A program made the translations under genes and the position numbers. The notes below the pieces were generated by a model. The model had not been told where the DNA came from. It did no database searches and saw nothing but the letters and a program-made list of their open reading frames with translations. A stretch of DNA of 64,000 nucleotides from Bacteroidales bacterium (GTDB lineage: Bacteria; Bacteroidota; Bacteroidia; Bacteroidales; UBA932), in NCBI GenBank assembly GCA_017938925.1, contig JAGBAO010000008.1, positions 1 to 64,000 of the forward strand, given 5' to 3'. Positions 1-8,938 of this stretch are shown piece after piece. How positions within the stretch are numbered: the stretch's first letter is position 1; each line of letters starts with the position of its first letter.

Positions 1-210
1 GAAGGAAAGTACAAGAAGCAAGTACCGAGAAAAACAATTTATCGAGAAGCGTTAATTCTTTTGAAAGGATTAAAAGAGACAGGATCAAACTCTTCATTGT
101 ATAATTTCTTATATTTCTTAGCTTGTCCCTGACACTTATAATCCTTTCAAAAGAATTAACGCTTCTCGATAAATTGTTTTTCTCGGTACTTGCTTCTTGT
201 ACTTTCCTTC
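1..210. repeat. 72-bp perfect inverted repeat around a 16S rRNA 5' fragment
   Basis: Bases 1-72 are the exact reverse complement of 139-210, separated by 66 nt. The right arm and the spacer read on the minus strand as an rRNA leader running into the start of 16S rRNA. The left arm is a second, inverted copy of that leader. It begins 7 nt after the 16S sequence stops, and the left limit may lie outside the window. Bases 74-82 (AAGAGACAG) match the last nine bases of the Tn5/Nextera mosaic end. A fold-back library or assembly chimera at an rRNA contig edge is the simplest explanation. A genuine rRNA processing stem is less likely because the 16S body is missing. Confidence 0.85.
80..100 (-). 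rRNA. 16S rRNA, first ~20 nt only (broken)
   Basis: Read on the minus strand from 100 down to 80, this is ACAATGAAGAGTTTGATCCTG, the conserved 5' end of bacterial 16S rRNA including the 27F primer site. After base 80 the expected continuation (GCTCAG) is absent and the sequence passes into the inverted leader copy. Only the start of the gene is present. It lies about 150 nt downstream of a consensus promoter, as expected for an rrn operon reading out of the window to the left. Confidence 0.8.
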
Positions 211-255
211 AATCTTTTCAATGAACTTTTCAGCCGTTTTCTCTCAAACGGGCTG

Positions 256-286
256 CAAAGGTACGCATAATTTTGAAACCTCCAAA
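256..286 (-). promoter_or_regulatory. Consensus rrn promoter (TTTG-N19-TACCTTTG)
   Basis: On the minus strand TTTG (283-286) is followed by exactly 19 nt and then TACCTTTG (256-263). This is a full match to the Bacteroides primary-sigma consensus TTTG-N19-TAnnTTTG. It reads leftward into the 16S leader, so it is very probably the rrn operon promoter. Confidence 0.85.
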
Positions 287-316
287 TTTTTTCAGGTTTT
301 TTTTGAAATATTTTTC

Positions 317-324
317 TAATTTTG
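317..324 (+). promoter_or_regulatory. -7 box TAATTTTG for the chromate transporter operon
   Basis: TAATTTTG fits TAnnTTTG and lies about 85 nt before the first ORF on the plus strand. No good -33 TTTG is present at the expected spacing, so this is a weak to moderate call. It is divergent from the rrn promoter. Confidence 0.4.
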
Positions 325-409
325 CCCTCGAAATGGGTAAAAACAGTTTAAAACGCCCTTTTTTCACTCCATTTCAGACACGAAAAAGCACAAACTAAGT
401 GAAGAAACC

Positions 410-967
410 ATGATCAGTCTATGGCAGATATTTCTAGTCTTCGGTAAGATAGGCGCCTTCACAATCGGAGGAGGCATACCTATGATCGCTGCCATCAAGA
501 GCGAGCTGGTGGAAAGGAAATGGCTGAATGACGAAGACTTCATAGATATAATAACCCTGGCTCAGACGGCCCCGGGACTGTTCGCTGTCAACATATCCAT
601 ACTCACGGGTCACAGGTTACGCGGAACTAAGGGAAGCGTGGTGGCGACTATAGCCAGCTGCCTCCCTCCTTTCCTGATCATACTTCTTGTGGCGATGTTC
701 TTCACGACATTCAAGGACAATGAATATGTCATAAAGGCATTCAAGGGCATCAGGCCGGTGGTGGTGGCCCTGATCGGCGTCCCTATGACAGACATGCTCA
801 AGTCCACAAAAATGAGATGGTGGTCGTGGATCATAGTCGTGGGATCAATGACACTCGTGTGCTTCCTCAAGGTTTCACCTATATATATATTGGTATGCGT
901 CATAGCGATGGCCTTGTTCATCAGCTGGTGGAATGAGCGAAGAAGAGACAAGGAGGGAACGATATGA
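410..967 (+). CDS. Chromate transporter family protein, N-terminal-type half (ChrA-like)
   Basis: 185-residue integral membrane protein of the short-chain chromate ion transporter family. The family signature is visible near the start: a FGKIGAFTIGGG segment, then a TAPG motif near residue 54, followed by hydrophobic helices. Short-chain ChrA proteins occur as adjacent pairs, each equal to one half of the full-length exporter, and here the second half follows with a 4-bp ATGA overlap. Family members export chromate by anion transport, but the physiological substrate in gut-type anaerobes is not established. The AspT-like transporter gene follows on the same strand and is probably co-transcribed. 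Confidence 0.85.
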   Translation: MISLWQIFLVFGKIGAFTIGGGIPMIAAIKSELVERKWLNDEDFIDIITLAQTAPGLFAVNISILTGHRLRGTKGSVVATIASCLPPFLIILLVAMFFTTFKDNEYVIKAFKGIRPVVVALIGVPMTDMLKSTKMRWWSWIIVVGSMTLVCFLKVSPIYILVCVIAMALFISWWNERRRDKEGTI

Positions 968-1512
968 TATATATAGAACTTTTCCTGACTTTCTTCGTGA
1001 TAGGCATGTTCACCATCGGCGGCGGCTATGCCATGCTTTCGCTCATACAGAACAAGGTGGTCACGGTTCACGGATGGATAACAGACGGAACATTCACGGA
1101 CATCGTGGCAATCTCCCAGATGACGCCCGGACCGATAGGTATCAACTCCGCCACTTACATCGGCTACGAAGTGCTGTCGAATGCGGGAGCCTCGGAATTC
1201 ATGTGCATACTGGGCTCGTTCACAGCGACCTTCGCCGTGGTGCTGCCATCATTCCTGATTGTGCTCATGCTCTGCAAGGTGTATGAGAAATGGAAGAACA
1301 ATTATCTGTTCAAAGGGGTAATGGCAGGTCTGAAGCCAGCCACGCTGGGACTTATCGGAACAGCCGCACTCGGTCTGGCCACACCCGAGAACTTCATCGA
1401 CTGGAAGAGCTACGTAATCTGCATCGTGGCATTCGCAGCTCTATATTTCAAGAAGATCGGGCCGTTCGCCATCATCGGCCTCGGTGCCATTGTGGGACTT
1501 TTGGTGTATTAG
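964..1512 (+). CDS. Chromate transporter family protein, C-terminal-type half (ChrA-like)
   Basis: 182-residue partner of the preceding gene, with start and stop overlapping (ATGA). It carries the same signature (FTIGGGYAM near residue 20, MTPGPIGIN near residue 57) and several hydrophobic helices. Two homologous short proteins encoded side by side with translational coupling are expected to form a heterodimer equivalent to full-length ChrA. The role in oxyanion efflux is inferred from the family. Nothing here identifies the substrate. Confidence 0.85.
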   Translation: MIYIELFLTFFVIGMFTIGGGYAMLSLIQNKVVTVHGWITDGTFTDIVAISQMTPGPIGINSATYIGYEVLSNAGASEFMCILGSFTATFAVVLPSFLIVLMLCKVYEKWKNNYLFKGVMAGLKPATLGLIGTAALGLATPENFIDWKSYVICIVAFAALYFKKIGPFAIIGLGAIVGLLVY

Positions 1513-1515
1513 ACA

Positions 1516-3186
1516 ATGAACTGGTTTACTGAACTATTCACCCAGCAGACATTCATGCAGGCCGTGCTCGTCCTCTCGCTCATCTGTGCGACCGGACTTG
1601 CCTTGGGCAACATAAAGATATTCGGGATATCTCTCGGAGTGACCTTCGTCTTCTTCACAGGAATCATCGCCGGCCATTTCGGAGTGCATATCGACCCGCA
1701 GATGCTGACACTGGCGCAGAACTTCGGACTCATACTGTATATATATACGCTTGGACTGCAGGTGGGCCCGGGATTCTTCTCGTCATTCAAGAAAGACGGT
1801 ATCAAACTCAATCTGATCGCCCTTCTTCTGCTGATCCTCGGCTCTACGATGGCGGTCGTAATCTTCTTGACCACTGACACTTCCCTCTCTGACACAGTCG
1901 GACTTCTCGCCGGCGCAGTGACCAACACCCCTATGCTCGGAGCCGGACAGCAGGCTCTGCTCCAGATGTATCCGGACAACGTCGAACAGGCAAACAGCAT
2001 GGCTATGGCATGTGCAGTGGGCTATCCGTTCGGACTCATCGGAATGATTCTCTGCGTGATGATCCTCAAGAAGACCCTGGCTCCGAAAGGAAGGAAGAAG
2101 GAAGAAAACCACTCAGCCGACAACACGTTCATCGCGGAATACCAGGTGTCAAATCCGGTAATATTCGGAATGACCATACAACAGGTCAGACAGCATGCCG
2201 ACTGCCAGTTCGTGATCTCTAGAGTCTGGAAGGACGGAAGAGTGATGATCCCGACATCAGAAACCGTGCTGGAAGAGGGCGAACACATCATGGTCATATC
2301 CAGCCGCAACGACGTGGAGAGCATAAAGACACTTTTCGGAGCTCAGGAGAATGTGGACTGGAACAAGAAGGGAATAGACTGGAACGCAATCGACAGCCAG
2401 CTGGTGTCCCGCAAGGTCCTTGTGACGAAACCAGCCCACAACGGAGTCAAGCTCGGCGACCTCAAGCTCCGCAACTCTTACGGAATAAACATCACGAGAG
2501 TCAACCGTGCCGGTATTGACCTACTTCCGTCACGCAATCTCAGACTCCAGCTGGGAGACAAGCTCGTCATCGTGGGAGAAGGTCGTTCGGTAGATAATGT
2601 GGCGACACTTCTCGGAAATGAAGAAAAGCAGCTCAACACCCCTAACCTGCTCTCGATCTTCGTGGGCATCATACTCGGTGTCATCGTTGGAAGCATCCCT
2701 CTGTTCATCCCCGGAATGAGCATGCCGATCAAGCTGGGAATAGCAGGAGGTCCGATTATCATCGGCATCCTCATGGGAGCCTTCGGCCCGAGATTCCATA
2801 TGGCCACCTACACGACCCAGAGCGCAAACCTTATGCTCCGCCAGTTGGGACTCACCATCTTCCTTGCAGGTCTCGGACTCAGCGCGGGAGACGGATTCTT
2901 TGCGGCGGTTTTCTCCACCGAAGGTCTTAAATGGGTGATTATCAGCATCTCGCTCGCCATGATACCTGTGCTTCTGGTGGGATTCATCACGGCAAGATTC
3001 TTCAAGACAAGCTACGCCGACAACGTGGGAATGCTCTGCGGCAGCATGGCCAACCCTTTTGCACTGGAATTCGCCGGCGGCAGTCAGGACGGAGAGGATC
3101 CCGCTGTGGCATATGCAACCGTGTACCCCGCAAGTATCTTCCTGCGCGTCATATCTGCGCAGATTCTGATTCTTCTGCTGGCTTAG
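1516..3186 (+). CDS. AspT/YidE-YbjL-type transporter with two RCK_C domains
   Basis: 556-residue protein of the aspartate:alanine exchanger (AAE) superfamily. About five hydrophobic helices (residues ~10-195) precede two TrkA-C/RCK_C regulatory domains (~200-280 and ~290-370), followed by a second membrane block (~380-556). Each RCK_C copy contains the usual segment ending in a small hydrophobic beta strand (EHIMVISS; DKLVIVGEG). Length and order match the Bacteroidales YidE-type putative transporters. It starts 3 bp after the chrA pair and probably belongs to that operon. The transported substrate is unknown; amino-acid or dicarboxylate exchange is known only for AspT itself. Confidence 0.85.
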   Translation: MNWFTELFTQQTFMQAVLVLSLICATGLALGNIKIFGISLGVTFVFFTGIIAGHFGVHIDPQMLTLAQNFGLILYIYTLGLQVGPGFFSSFKKDGIKLNLIALLLLILGSTMAVVIFLTTDTSLSDTVGLLAGAVTNTPMLGAGQQALLQMYPDNVEQANSMAMACAVGYPFGLIGMILCVMILKKTLAPKGRKKEENHSADNTFIAEYQVSNPVIFGMTIQQVRQHADCQFVISRVWKDGRVMIPTSETVLEEGEHIMVISSRNDVESIKTLFGAQENVDWNKKGIDWNAIDSQLVSRKVLVTKPAHNGVKLGDLKLRNSYGINITRVNRAGIDLLPSRNLRLQLGDKLVIVGEGRSVDNVATLLGNEEKQLNTPNLLSIFVGIILGVIVGSIPLFIPGMSMPIKLGIAGGPIIIGILMGAFGPRFHMATYTTQSANLMLRQLGLTIFLAGLGLSAGDGFFAAVFSTEGLKWVIISISLAMIPVLLVGFITARFFKTSYADNVGMLCGSMANPFALEFAGGSQDGEDPAVAYATVYPASIFLRVISAQILILLLA

Positions 3187-3271
3187 GCTACTTGGTTTTT
3201 CAATACTATTTGCCTATATTCGCCATCCGGTCAGCGTGACCCTACAAGACAATAACTAACCATATAATAAA

Positions 3272-5602
3272 ATGAAGAAGTTTATCTCCATTCTTGTGCT
3301 TGGTGCAATCATGACCTCATGTGTATGCAACAAGCCTTCAACCATCAATGTAGTTCCTTATCCTAACGACGTGCAGATGAAATGCGGCACCTTTGAGGCA
3401 GCCGGAGCACCTTTCCACTATCAGGCAGATCTTGACGACAGAAGCGAAGCCGTCATAAAGGGCTTCGCCGCCCAGCTTTCCCTTGCAACCGGAAAGGAAA
3501 GTGCGGTGCAGGAAGGAAAGTCGTGCAAGGGTTTTGTCTTCATCCTCGACGAGGACATGCAGCCTGAGGCATATGCAATAAACGTATGCCCGAGAAGGGT
3601 GAAGGTGACGGCATCCGGACTTAACGGATTCAACTATGCCATCCAGACCCTCAAACAGATGCTTCCTGCCGAGGTCTTCGGCAAGACCGGAGCCGCAGAC
3701 AAGGACTGGAGAATCCCATGCGTGAAGATAAATGACGCCCCTCGCTTCTCATACAGGGGAATGCACATGGATGTGTCGCGTCACTTCTTCGACATGGATG
3801 CTGTCAAGAGATATCTCGACATCATGGAGGTACACAAGCTCAACACTCTCCACTGGCACCTGACAGACGACCAGGGATGGAGAATCGAGATCAAGAAATA
3901 TCCACGCCTGACAGAGGTGGGATCCATCAGGAAAGAGACACTCATCGGTCATGCATTCGACCATGGCAAATTCGACGGCATCCCTTACGGAGAAGGTTGC
4001 TGGTTCTCTCAGGAGCAGATCCGCGAAATCATAGAATATGCGGCTGCCAAAGGAATCACCATCATACCTGAAATCGACCTTCCGGGTCATATGCTTGCTG
4101 CACTTGCCGCTTACCCTCAGTACGGATGCACGGGCGGTCCATATGACGTATGGGGACAGTGGGGAATCGCAGACGACGTGCTTTGTGCCGGAAAAGAGGA
4201 GACCATGCTGTTTCTGCAGGACATCCTTTCCGAGGTGGCAGATCTCTTCCCTTCCGAGTATTTTCACATAGGCGGAGATGAATGCCCTAAGGTGCGTTGG
4301 GAGAAATGTCCTCACTGCCAGGCAAAGATCAAGGAGCTCGGAATCAAGGGAGATGATGAGTTCCAGGCCGAGCACTACCTCCAGAGCTATGTCATGAAGA
4401 GGATGACGGACTTCCTTGCCACAAAGGGCAAGAAGGTGATCGGCTGGGACGAGATTCTCGAAGGAGAAGTGGCTCAGGACGCCACTGTCATGTCATGGAG
4501 AGGCACAGGCGGAGGATACAAGGCCATCCAGCTGGGACACGATGTCATCATGACTCCGAACACATACTATTACCTTGACTACTATCAGTCACTTGACAAG
4601 GAGAACGAGCCGCTGGCCATCGGGGGATACCTTCCTGTCGAGAAATGCTATTCGTTTGAGCCTTGCACTGCCGAGATGACTCCGGAAGACAGGGCACGCA
4701 TTCTCGGAGTGCAGGCCAACCTCTGGACTGAGTATATTGCAACAGAAGACCATCTGCACTACATGCTCCTTCCTCGTATGACCGCCCTCTCCGAGGTGCA
4801 GTGGTGCCAGCCTGAGACAAAGGACTGGGAGAGGTTCCTCGACAGTGCTGACGAGTTCTGCAACATATATAAGACAATGGGATACAACTATGCGACCCAT
4901 GTGTTCGACGCCCGCGGGGAGGTGAGCGTCAACAACGGATGCGTGGAGGTTCAGCTTGAGGCTTCCGGAAACTATCCCGTGAGGTACACTCTGGACGGCA
5001 GCGACCCGGATTCCAGTTCACCTGTCTATACTGCACCGATCCAGATCAGAGAGAGCTGCACATTGAAGGCCAAGAGCGACTTCGAAGGAAGGGTTCCGAG
5101 AATCTACGAAAAACGTTTCGAGCATCACAAGGCAATGGGACGCCCTGTCACGATTCTGACAGACCTTCACCCACGATACACCTTCAATATTCCTGACATG
5201 CTTACCGACGGTCTGAAAGGAGCGGGTCCGTATAACAGCGGAGATTTCGCCGGATGGTACAACAAGCCTATGGAGGCCGTGATAGAGATGGACGACACTA
5301 CATACAGCGAGGTGACTCTCAGCACATTCGTATTCAAGTACGACTATATTTTCGGCCCGACATACTTGTCGGTTCTCACGTCAGAGGACGGAAACGAATA
5401 CACAGAAATCGCCCGTCAGGACTATCCTGTGGACAGCAATTATGATGACGGCAACGGCTGCCGTGACTATACAATGAACTTCCCCGAGACCTCCGCGAAG
5501 TTCCTCAAGGTGCAGGCCGGCTGCCTCGAAACCCTTCCTGAATGGCACAGCGGCAAAGGCCGTCCGGGATTTGTGTTTGTGGGGGAAATTATCGTGAAGT
5601 GA
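3272..5602 (+). CDS. Beta-N-acetylhexosaminidase, GH20 lipoprotein
   Basis: 776-residue secreted lipoprotein with lipobox Cys at residue 17. An N-terminal GH20b-type alpha/beta domain (~25-150) is followed by the GH20 TIM barrel (~155-525). The barrel has the substrate-pocket strand HWHLTDDQGWR (~195) and the catalytic Asp-Glu pair in HIGGDECPK (~332-340), typical of substrate-assisted hexosaminidases. A chitobiase/hexosaminidase C-terminal beta domain (~555-620) and a discoidin-like beta sandwich to the C-terminus complete it. It should remove terminal GlcNAc or GalNAc from glycans at the cell surface or in the periplasm. It appears monocistronic. Its last 14 bp overlap the convergent flippase gene. 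Confidence 0.93.
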   Translation: MKKFISILVLGAIMTSCVCNKPSTINVVPYPNDVQMKCGTFEAAGAPFHYQADLDDRSEAVIKGFAAQLSLATGKESAVQEGKSCKGFVFILDEDMQPEAYAINVCPRRVKVTASGLNGFNYAIQTLKQMLPAEVFGKTGAADKDWRIPCVKINDAPRFSYRGMHMDVSRHFFDMDAVKRYLDIMEVHKLNTLHWHLTDDQGWRIEIKKYPRLTEVGSIRKETLIGHAFDHGKFDGIPYGEGCWFSQEQIREIIEYAAAKGITIIPEIDLPGHMLAALAAYPQYGCTGGPYDVWGQWGIADDVLCAGKEETMLFLQDILSEVADLFPSEYFHIGGDECPKVRWEKCPHCQAKIKELGIKGDDEFQAEHYLQSYVMKRMTDFLATKGKKVIGWDEILEGEVAQDATVMSWRGTGGGYKAIQLGHDVIMTPNTYYYLDYYQSLDKENEPLAIGGYLPVEKCYSFEPCTAEMTPEDRARILGVQANLWTEYIATEDHLHYMLLPRMTALSEVQWCQPETKDWERFLDSADEFCNIYKTMGYNYATHVFDARGEVSVNNGCVEVQLEASGNYPVRYTLDGSDPDSSSPVYTAPIQIRESCTLKAKSDFEGRVPRIYEKRFEHHKAMGRPVTILTDLHPRYTFNIPDMLTDGLKGAGPYNSGDFAGWYNKPMEAVIEMDDTTYSEVTLSTFVFKYDYIFGPTYLSVLTSEDGNEYTEIARQDYPVDSNYDDGNGCRDYTMNFPETSAKFLKVQAGCLETLPEWHSGKGRPGFVFVGEIIVK

Positions 5603-7130
5603 TTTCACTTCTGATCAAAGTCCATGCACTTATGGCATAAACAGCCAGCAGAAGTGTGTGAACTCCGAGTTTAGCAAGAACAGCAAGAGTTGTGGAGGTT
5701 CCAATGGCAGTATCCGGGAATACTGCTGCATCCAGAAGGAGGGAACCTCCATATATTATGCCCATCAGGAGGATTATTCCGGCGAGACGACCCCAGCGGT
5801 ATGGGATCGGATAGTATCTGGCACCGAGTACCGAACTGAGGACGAACATGACGATGTAGCTGGCCAGATGACCGTAGGCAGCAGCCCAGTAGGAATACTT
5901 CGGCATGAACAGCACTATCACAATGGCGGTGACTGCGAGGCCGGAGAGGGTAATCCATATAGCCATATTCGTCTTGCCGGAAAGCTTGTACCACATCGAC
6001 ACGTTGAAAAGCATGCCAAGGATCATGTAGGAGAGCAGCATTACAGGCACGACTCCCACCGCGCTGCGGAACTGAGGTCCGAGGATGAGGGCGATGATGT
6101 CTATATATAATATGACTCCCAGGAACACCAGACCGCAGAAGGCTGTAAAATATTCCTGAACGCTCGCATACAGCTCTCTGGAGTCCTTCTCACGTGCCCG
6201 CTTGAAGAAGAACGGCTCTGCCGCATATCGGAACATCTGGATGAACAGATTCATTATCACGGCCAGCTTCACTGCCGCCTGATACAGTCCCAGGCTTGAG
6301 CGCCAGGCCTCTGCGTTCGTGTCGAAATACCTGAAAAGAATCCTGTCCAGGAAGTCGTTCACCACTCCCGGAAGGGCGGCTACCATCAGCGGAAGCGAAT
6401 AGGCAAGCATCTGCCTTGTCAGTTTCGTGTCCAGCCTGAAGCTGAGCTTGAGGAAGTCGGGGATGAACAGGAGGGTGCAGACCACGCAGCTGATGAAGAT
6501 GGCGAATATCACATAGCTGAAGTCCGGGGTCGCAGGAATGAAGTTCAGCAGCCAGACGTCTGATCCTGTGAGTTCAGCCACCCCTGCCTTCTGTGCTGCT
6601 GCGGCGCAATATTTCGGAAACCACAGGAAAAGGACAAGGTTTGCTGCTGTCTCCGTGATTATCTTTATCGTCTTGAATATGGCAAACTTAAGGGCCTTGC
6701 TTTCCTGTCTTAGCTTCGCAAACAGGATGGCTGTCACAGCATCCATGGCAAGGATTCCGCCCATATACATTATGCAGGATTCATATCCCTTGTATCCAAG
6801 AGCCGAGGATATCGGGCCGGCGAAGGCAATCATCAGCGCAAGGAAGGTCACGCTGACGCAGAACACCGTCACGAAGGCGCTGGAATACACCTTTCTCGGA
6901 TCCACCCCCTCCTTGTTTGCGAAACGGAAGCAGCCCGTCTCAAGTCCGAGCACCAGAACCACCTGGAGCACAGCGATATAGGCCATGAACTCGGTGACCA
7001 CTCCGTAGCTTTCAGGAGTGAGGAGCCTCGTGTAGATCGGAACAAAAAGGAAGTTTATGATGCGGGCCAGGATGGTGCTAAGTCCATATATCATGGTCTG
7101 TCCGGCCAGTTGTTTCAAGGGATTTGCCAT
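5589..7130 (-). CDS. Polysaccharide/lipid-linked oligosaccharide flippase (Wzx-like, MATE/MOP superfamily)
   Basis: 513-residue polytopic membrane protein with about 12-14 hydrophobic helices. It starts with the typical QLAGQTMIYGLSTI segment of Bacteroidales polysaccharide biosynthesis (RfbX/Wzx) proteins. An Arg-rich loop lies between helices near the middle. Members flip undecaprenyl-linked glycans across the inner membrane. No glycosyltransferase cluster is adjacent, so the particular glycan is unknown. The gene is divergent from the cyclophilin gene and the two promoters overlap. Confidence 0.88.
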   Translation of the reverse strand: MANPLKQLAGQTMIYGLSTILARIINFLFVPIYTRLLTPESYGVVTEFMAYIAVLQVVLVLGLETGCFRFANKEGVDPRKVYSSAFVTVFCVSVTFLALMIAFAGPISSALGYKGYESCIMYMGGILAMDAVTAILFAKLRQESKALKFAIFKTIKIITETAANLVLFLWFPKYCAAAAQKAGVAELTGSDVWLLNFIPATPDFSYVIFAIFISCVVCTLLFIPDFLKLSFRLDTKLTRQMLAYSLPLMVAALPGVVNDFLDRILFRYFDTNAEAWRSSLGLYQAAVKLAVIMNLFIQMFRYAAEPFFFKRAREKDSRELYASVQEYFTAFCGLVFLGVILYIDIIALILGPQFRSAVGVVPVMLLSYMILGMLFNVSMWYKLSGKTNMAIWITLSGLAVTAIVIVLFMPKYSYWAAAYGHLASYIVMFVLSSVLGARYYPIPYRWGRLAGIILLMGIIYGGSLLLDAAVFPDTAIGTSTTLAVLAKLGVHTLLLAVYAISAWTLIRSEITSR

Positions 7131-7151
7131 GGGTACTCTTTACAATCACCG

Positions 7152-7169
7152 CAAAAATAGTTATTTTTG
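7152..7169. promoter_or_regulatory. Back-to-back -7 boxes of divergent flippase and cyclophilin genes
   Basis: The plus strand has TATTTTTG at 7162-7169, 22 bp before the cyclophilin ATG. The minus strand has TATTTTTG at 7152-7159, 21 bp before the flippase ATG. Both fit TAnnTTTG. The boxes are 2 bp apart, so each promoter's -33 region must overlap the other promoter, and mutual exclusion of RNA polymerase is likely. Confidence 0.6.
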
Positions 7170-7191
7170 TCGGGATATAAAGTAAGATATT

Positions 7192-7944
7192 ATGAAGAAG
7201 ATAATCATCGGAATCGCAGTGCTGGCAATGGCCGCTACCCTGCTTGACTCATGCTCATCCTGCTCAAGCAGAAGACAAGCCGCAGAGACAGAACTGAACG
7301 ACTCCACAAAAGCAGCAATGGAAATGGAAAGAAAAAAAATGGAAGAACCTGAATTCGAGATGGTTACAAGCCACGGAACAATGAAGTTGAAACTCTATGC
7401 AAAGACTCCGAAGCATCGTGAGAACTTCTCGAAGCTCGTGGCGGAGAAATACTACGACGGAATGCGGTTCCACAGAGTGATCGAAGGATTCATGATTCAG
7501 GGGGGAGACCCGTATTCAAGAGACACTGCACAGATCGACCTCTGGGGCCAGGGAGGACCGGGATATACCGTTCCTGCCGAGTTCGTGAATGAGTACTGGC
7601 ACAAGAAGGGAGCCATTGCAGCAGCACGTAAGGGCGATATGGCAAATCCTAAGAAGGCGTCTTCAGGCTCACAGTTCTATATCGTGCATGACGAGAACGC
7701 CTGCCTACATCTTGACGGACAGTACACCATCTTCGGAGAGGTGACCGAGGGTCTTGAAGTGATCGACAGGATCGCTACCGTGGCAACAGACCGCTACGAC
7801 AGGCCTTATGAGGATGTGATGATCATCAGCGTGACTGCTCTGAACACCGAGCCTGAGAAAGTTGAAGAGGCAGCGGACAGCACAGCGGTCCAGCCGGCCG
7901 ATTCTGCTTCAGTGGCAGGCGGCCAGACTTCTAATGCGGAATAG
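7192..7944 (+). CDS. Peptidyl-prolyl cis-trans isomerase, cyclophilin-type lipoprotein
   Basis: 250-residue exported protein with a lipobox (LLDSC, Cys 21) and a Cys/Ser-rich tether. A charged linker is followed by a cyclophilin domain (~residues 55-210) showing FHRVIEGFMIQGGDP and GSQFYIVHDE, the active-site Arg and Gln/Phe segments of bacterial cyclophilins. The C-terminal ~35 residues are acidic and Ala/Ser-rich, probably disordered. It should assist folding of exported proteins. The HAD gene begins 3 bp after its stop, so the two are likely co-transcribed. Confidence 0.93.
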   Translation: MKKIIIGIAVLAMAATLLDSCSSCSSRRQAAETELNDSTKAAMEMERKKMEEPEFEMVTSHGTMKLKLYAKTPKHRENFSKLVAEKYYDGMRFHRVIEGFMIQGGDPYSRDTAQIDLWGQGGPGYTVPAEFVNEYWHKKGAIAAARKGDMANPKKASSGSQFYIVHDENACLHLDGQYTIFGEVTEGLEVIDRIATVATDRYDRPYEDVMIISVTALNTEPEKVEEAADSTAVQPADSASVAGGQTSNAE

Positions 7945-7947
7945 TCA

Positions 7948-8643
7948 ATGGATCTCAGAGGGAAATATACCCATATATTCTTCGACGCCGACGACACCCT
8001 GTGGGAGAACGAGCAGTACTTCCGGGATGCCGAGGCCAGGTTCACGGAGCTTCTTGCCGACTACACCTCCCCTGAGGGAGTCCAGCAGATGCTCTGGGAG
8101 AAGCAGGAGGACAACATTCCCCTCTTCGGCTACGGTTCGAAGACATATATGATAGGAATGGCGGATGCGGCACTGGACCTGTGCGAAGGGCATCTGCCTG
8201 AGCACATATATTACGGCGTCAAGAAGATTATCACCGATCTGGCCTTCCATGAGCTGGAACTGATCGACGGTGTCGTGGATACACTGGAGGCTCTTCAGGG
8301 ACGTTATAAGCTCATCGTGGCGACCAAGGGAGACCTCACGGAGCAGATGGCAAAATACCGCAAGTCGGGACTGGCACAGTACTTCCACCACTGCGAGGTG
8401 ATGGAGAACAAGGACCAGAGGAACTATCTGGAGCTATGCGCGAAGAACGACCTGAATCCGTCACAGCTGCTTATGATTGGAAACTCCGTGAAATCCGACA
8501 TCGCTCCGGTCGTGGAGATCGGCGGAACAGCCATCCACATCCCGCACGAAGTGGTCTGGGTTCACGAAATGATGGACATGCCGGAGAGCGACCGCATCAT
8601 CGAAGTCAATGAAATTCGTGATATTCTGAAATTTCTGCAATAA
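7948..8643 (+). CDS. HAD-superfamily phosphatase, YjjG-like
   Basis: 231-residue cytoplasmic hydrolase. HAD motif I is FFDADDTLW (residues 10-18, nucleophile and acid/base Asp pair), motif II is the ATKGD segment (~129), and motif IV appears in MIGNSVKSDI (~175-184). The cap domain lies between motifs I and II. Closest in layout to the YjjG/YfnB nucleotidase-type HADs, so a nucleoside monophosphate phosphatase or housecleaning role is plausible. The exact substrate cannot be read from sequence. It is the last core gene before the accessory island. Confidence 0.85.
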   Translation: MDLRGKYTHIFFDADDTLWENEQYFRDAEARFTELLADYTSPEGVQQMLWEKQEDNIPLFGYGSKTYMIGMADAALDLCEGHLPEHIYYGVKKIITDLAFHELELIDGVVDTLEALQGRYKLIVATKGDLTEQMAKYRKSGLAQYFHHCEVMENKDQRNYLELCAKNDLNPSQLLMIGNSVKSDIAPVVEIGGTAIHIPHEVVWVHEMMDMPESDRIIEVNEIRDILKFLQ

Positions 8644-8728
8644 ATTTCACTTATTTCGCCCGCCGCGCCTCCTTTGGCACGGTATTAGCAAATACTCTTA
8701 ACCGAATAGTTTTTTCATAGGTTAAGTT

Positions 8729-8782
8729 TTAGGTTAGAATTGCGGTGGCCTTCCGATGTGAATCGGGAGGCCACTATCTTTT
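8729..8782. repeat. 54-bp hairpin repeat, copy 1 (left edge of island)
   Basis: First of four copies of an interspersed repeat (others at 12342-12395, 15300-15353 and 16419-16443). It contains an 11-bp stem, GTGGCCTTCCG pairing with CGGGAGGCCAC around an 8-nt loop, followed on the plus strand by ACTATCTTTT. The arrangement resembles a terminator or a REP-type element. This copy lies between the HAD gene and the island and is not attached to a toxin-antitoxin cassette. The rest of the 295-nt gap (8644-8938) holds only a doubtful 39-codon frame. Confidence 0.85.
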
Positions 8783-8938
8783 ATGCCACGCCTACGGAGG
8801 CACCTGACACACCTTGCTTTTCGCATACCGTTAACAATCAATGATTTACATAATCGTCTTGTTCCAGATGATGCTTTGTATAAATGGGCAAAACTCGCAT
8901 AAGCGGTGCATCAAAACCGAATTTTGAAGGGTTTCTGC

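Noticed and set aside
1-210. Inverted repeat as the natural 16S processing stem
   Set aside because: Processing stems flank the whole 16S gene and are usually shorter and imperfect. Here only ~20 nt of 16S lie between the arms and a transposase-end-like filler marks the joint.
8783-8902. 39-codon open frame beginning in the first 54-bp repeat
   Set aside because: Starts at the edge of the hairpin repeat, has no ribosome-binding site and no recognisable product. Could be a gene remnant but there is not enough to call it.
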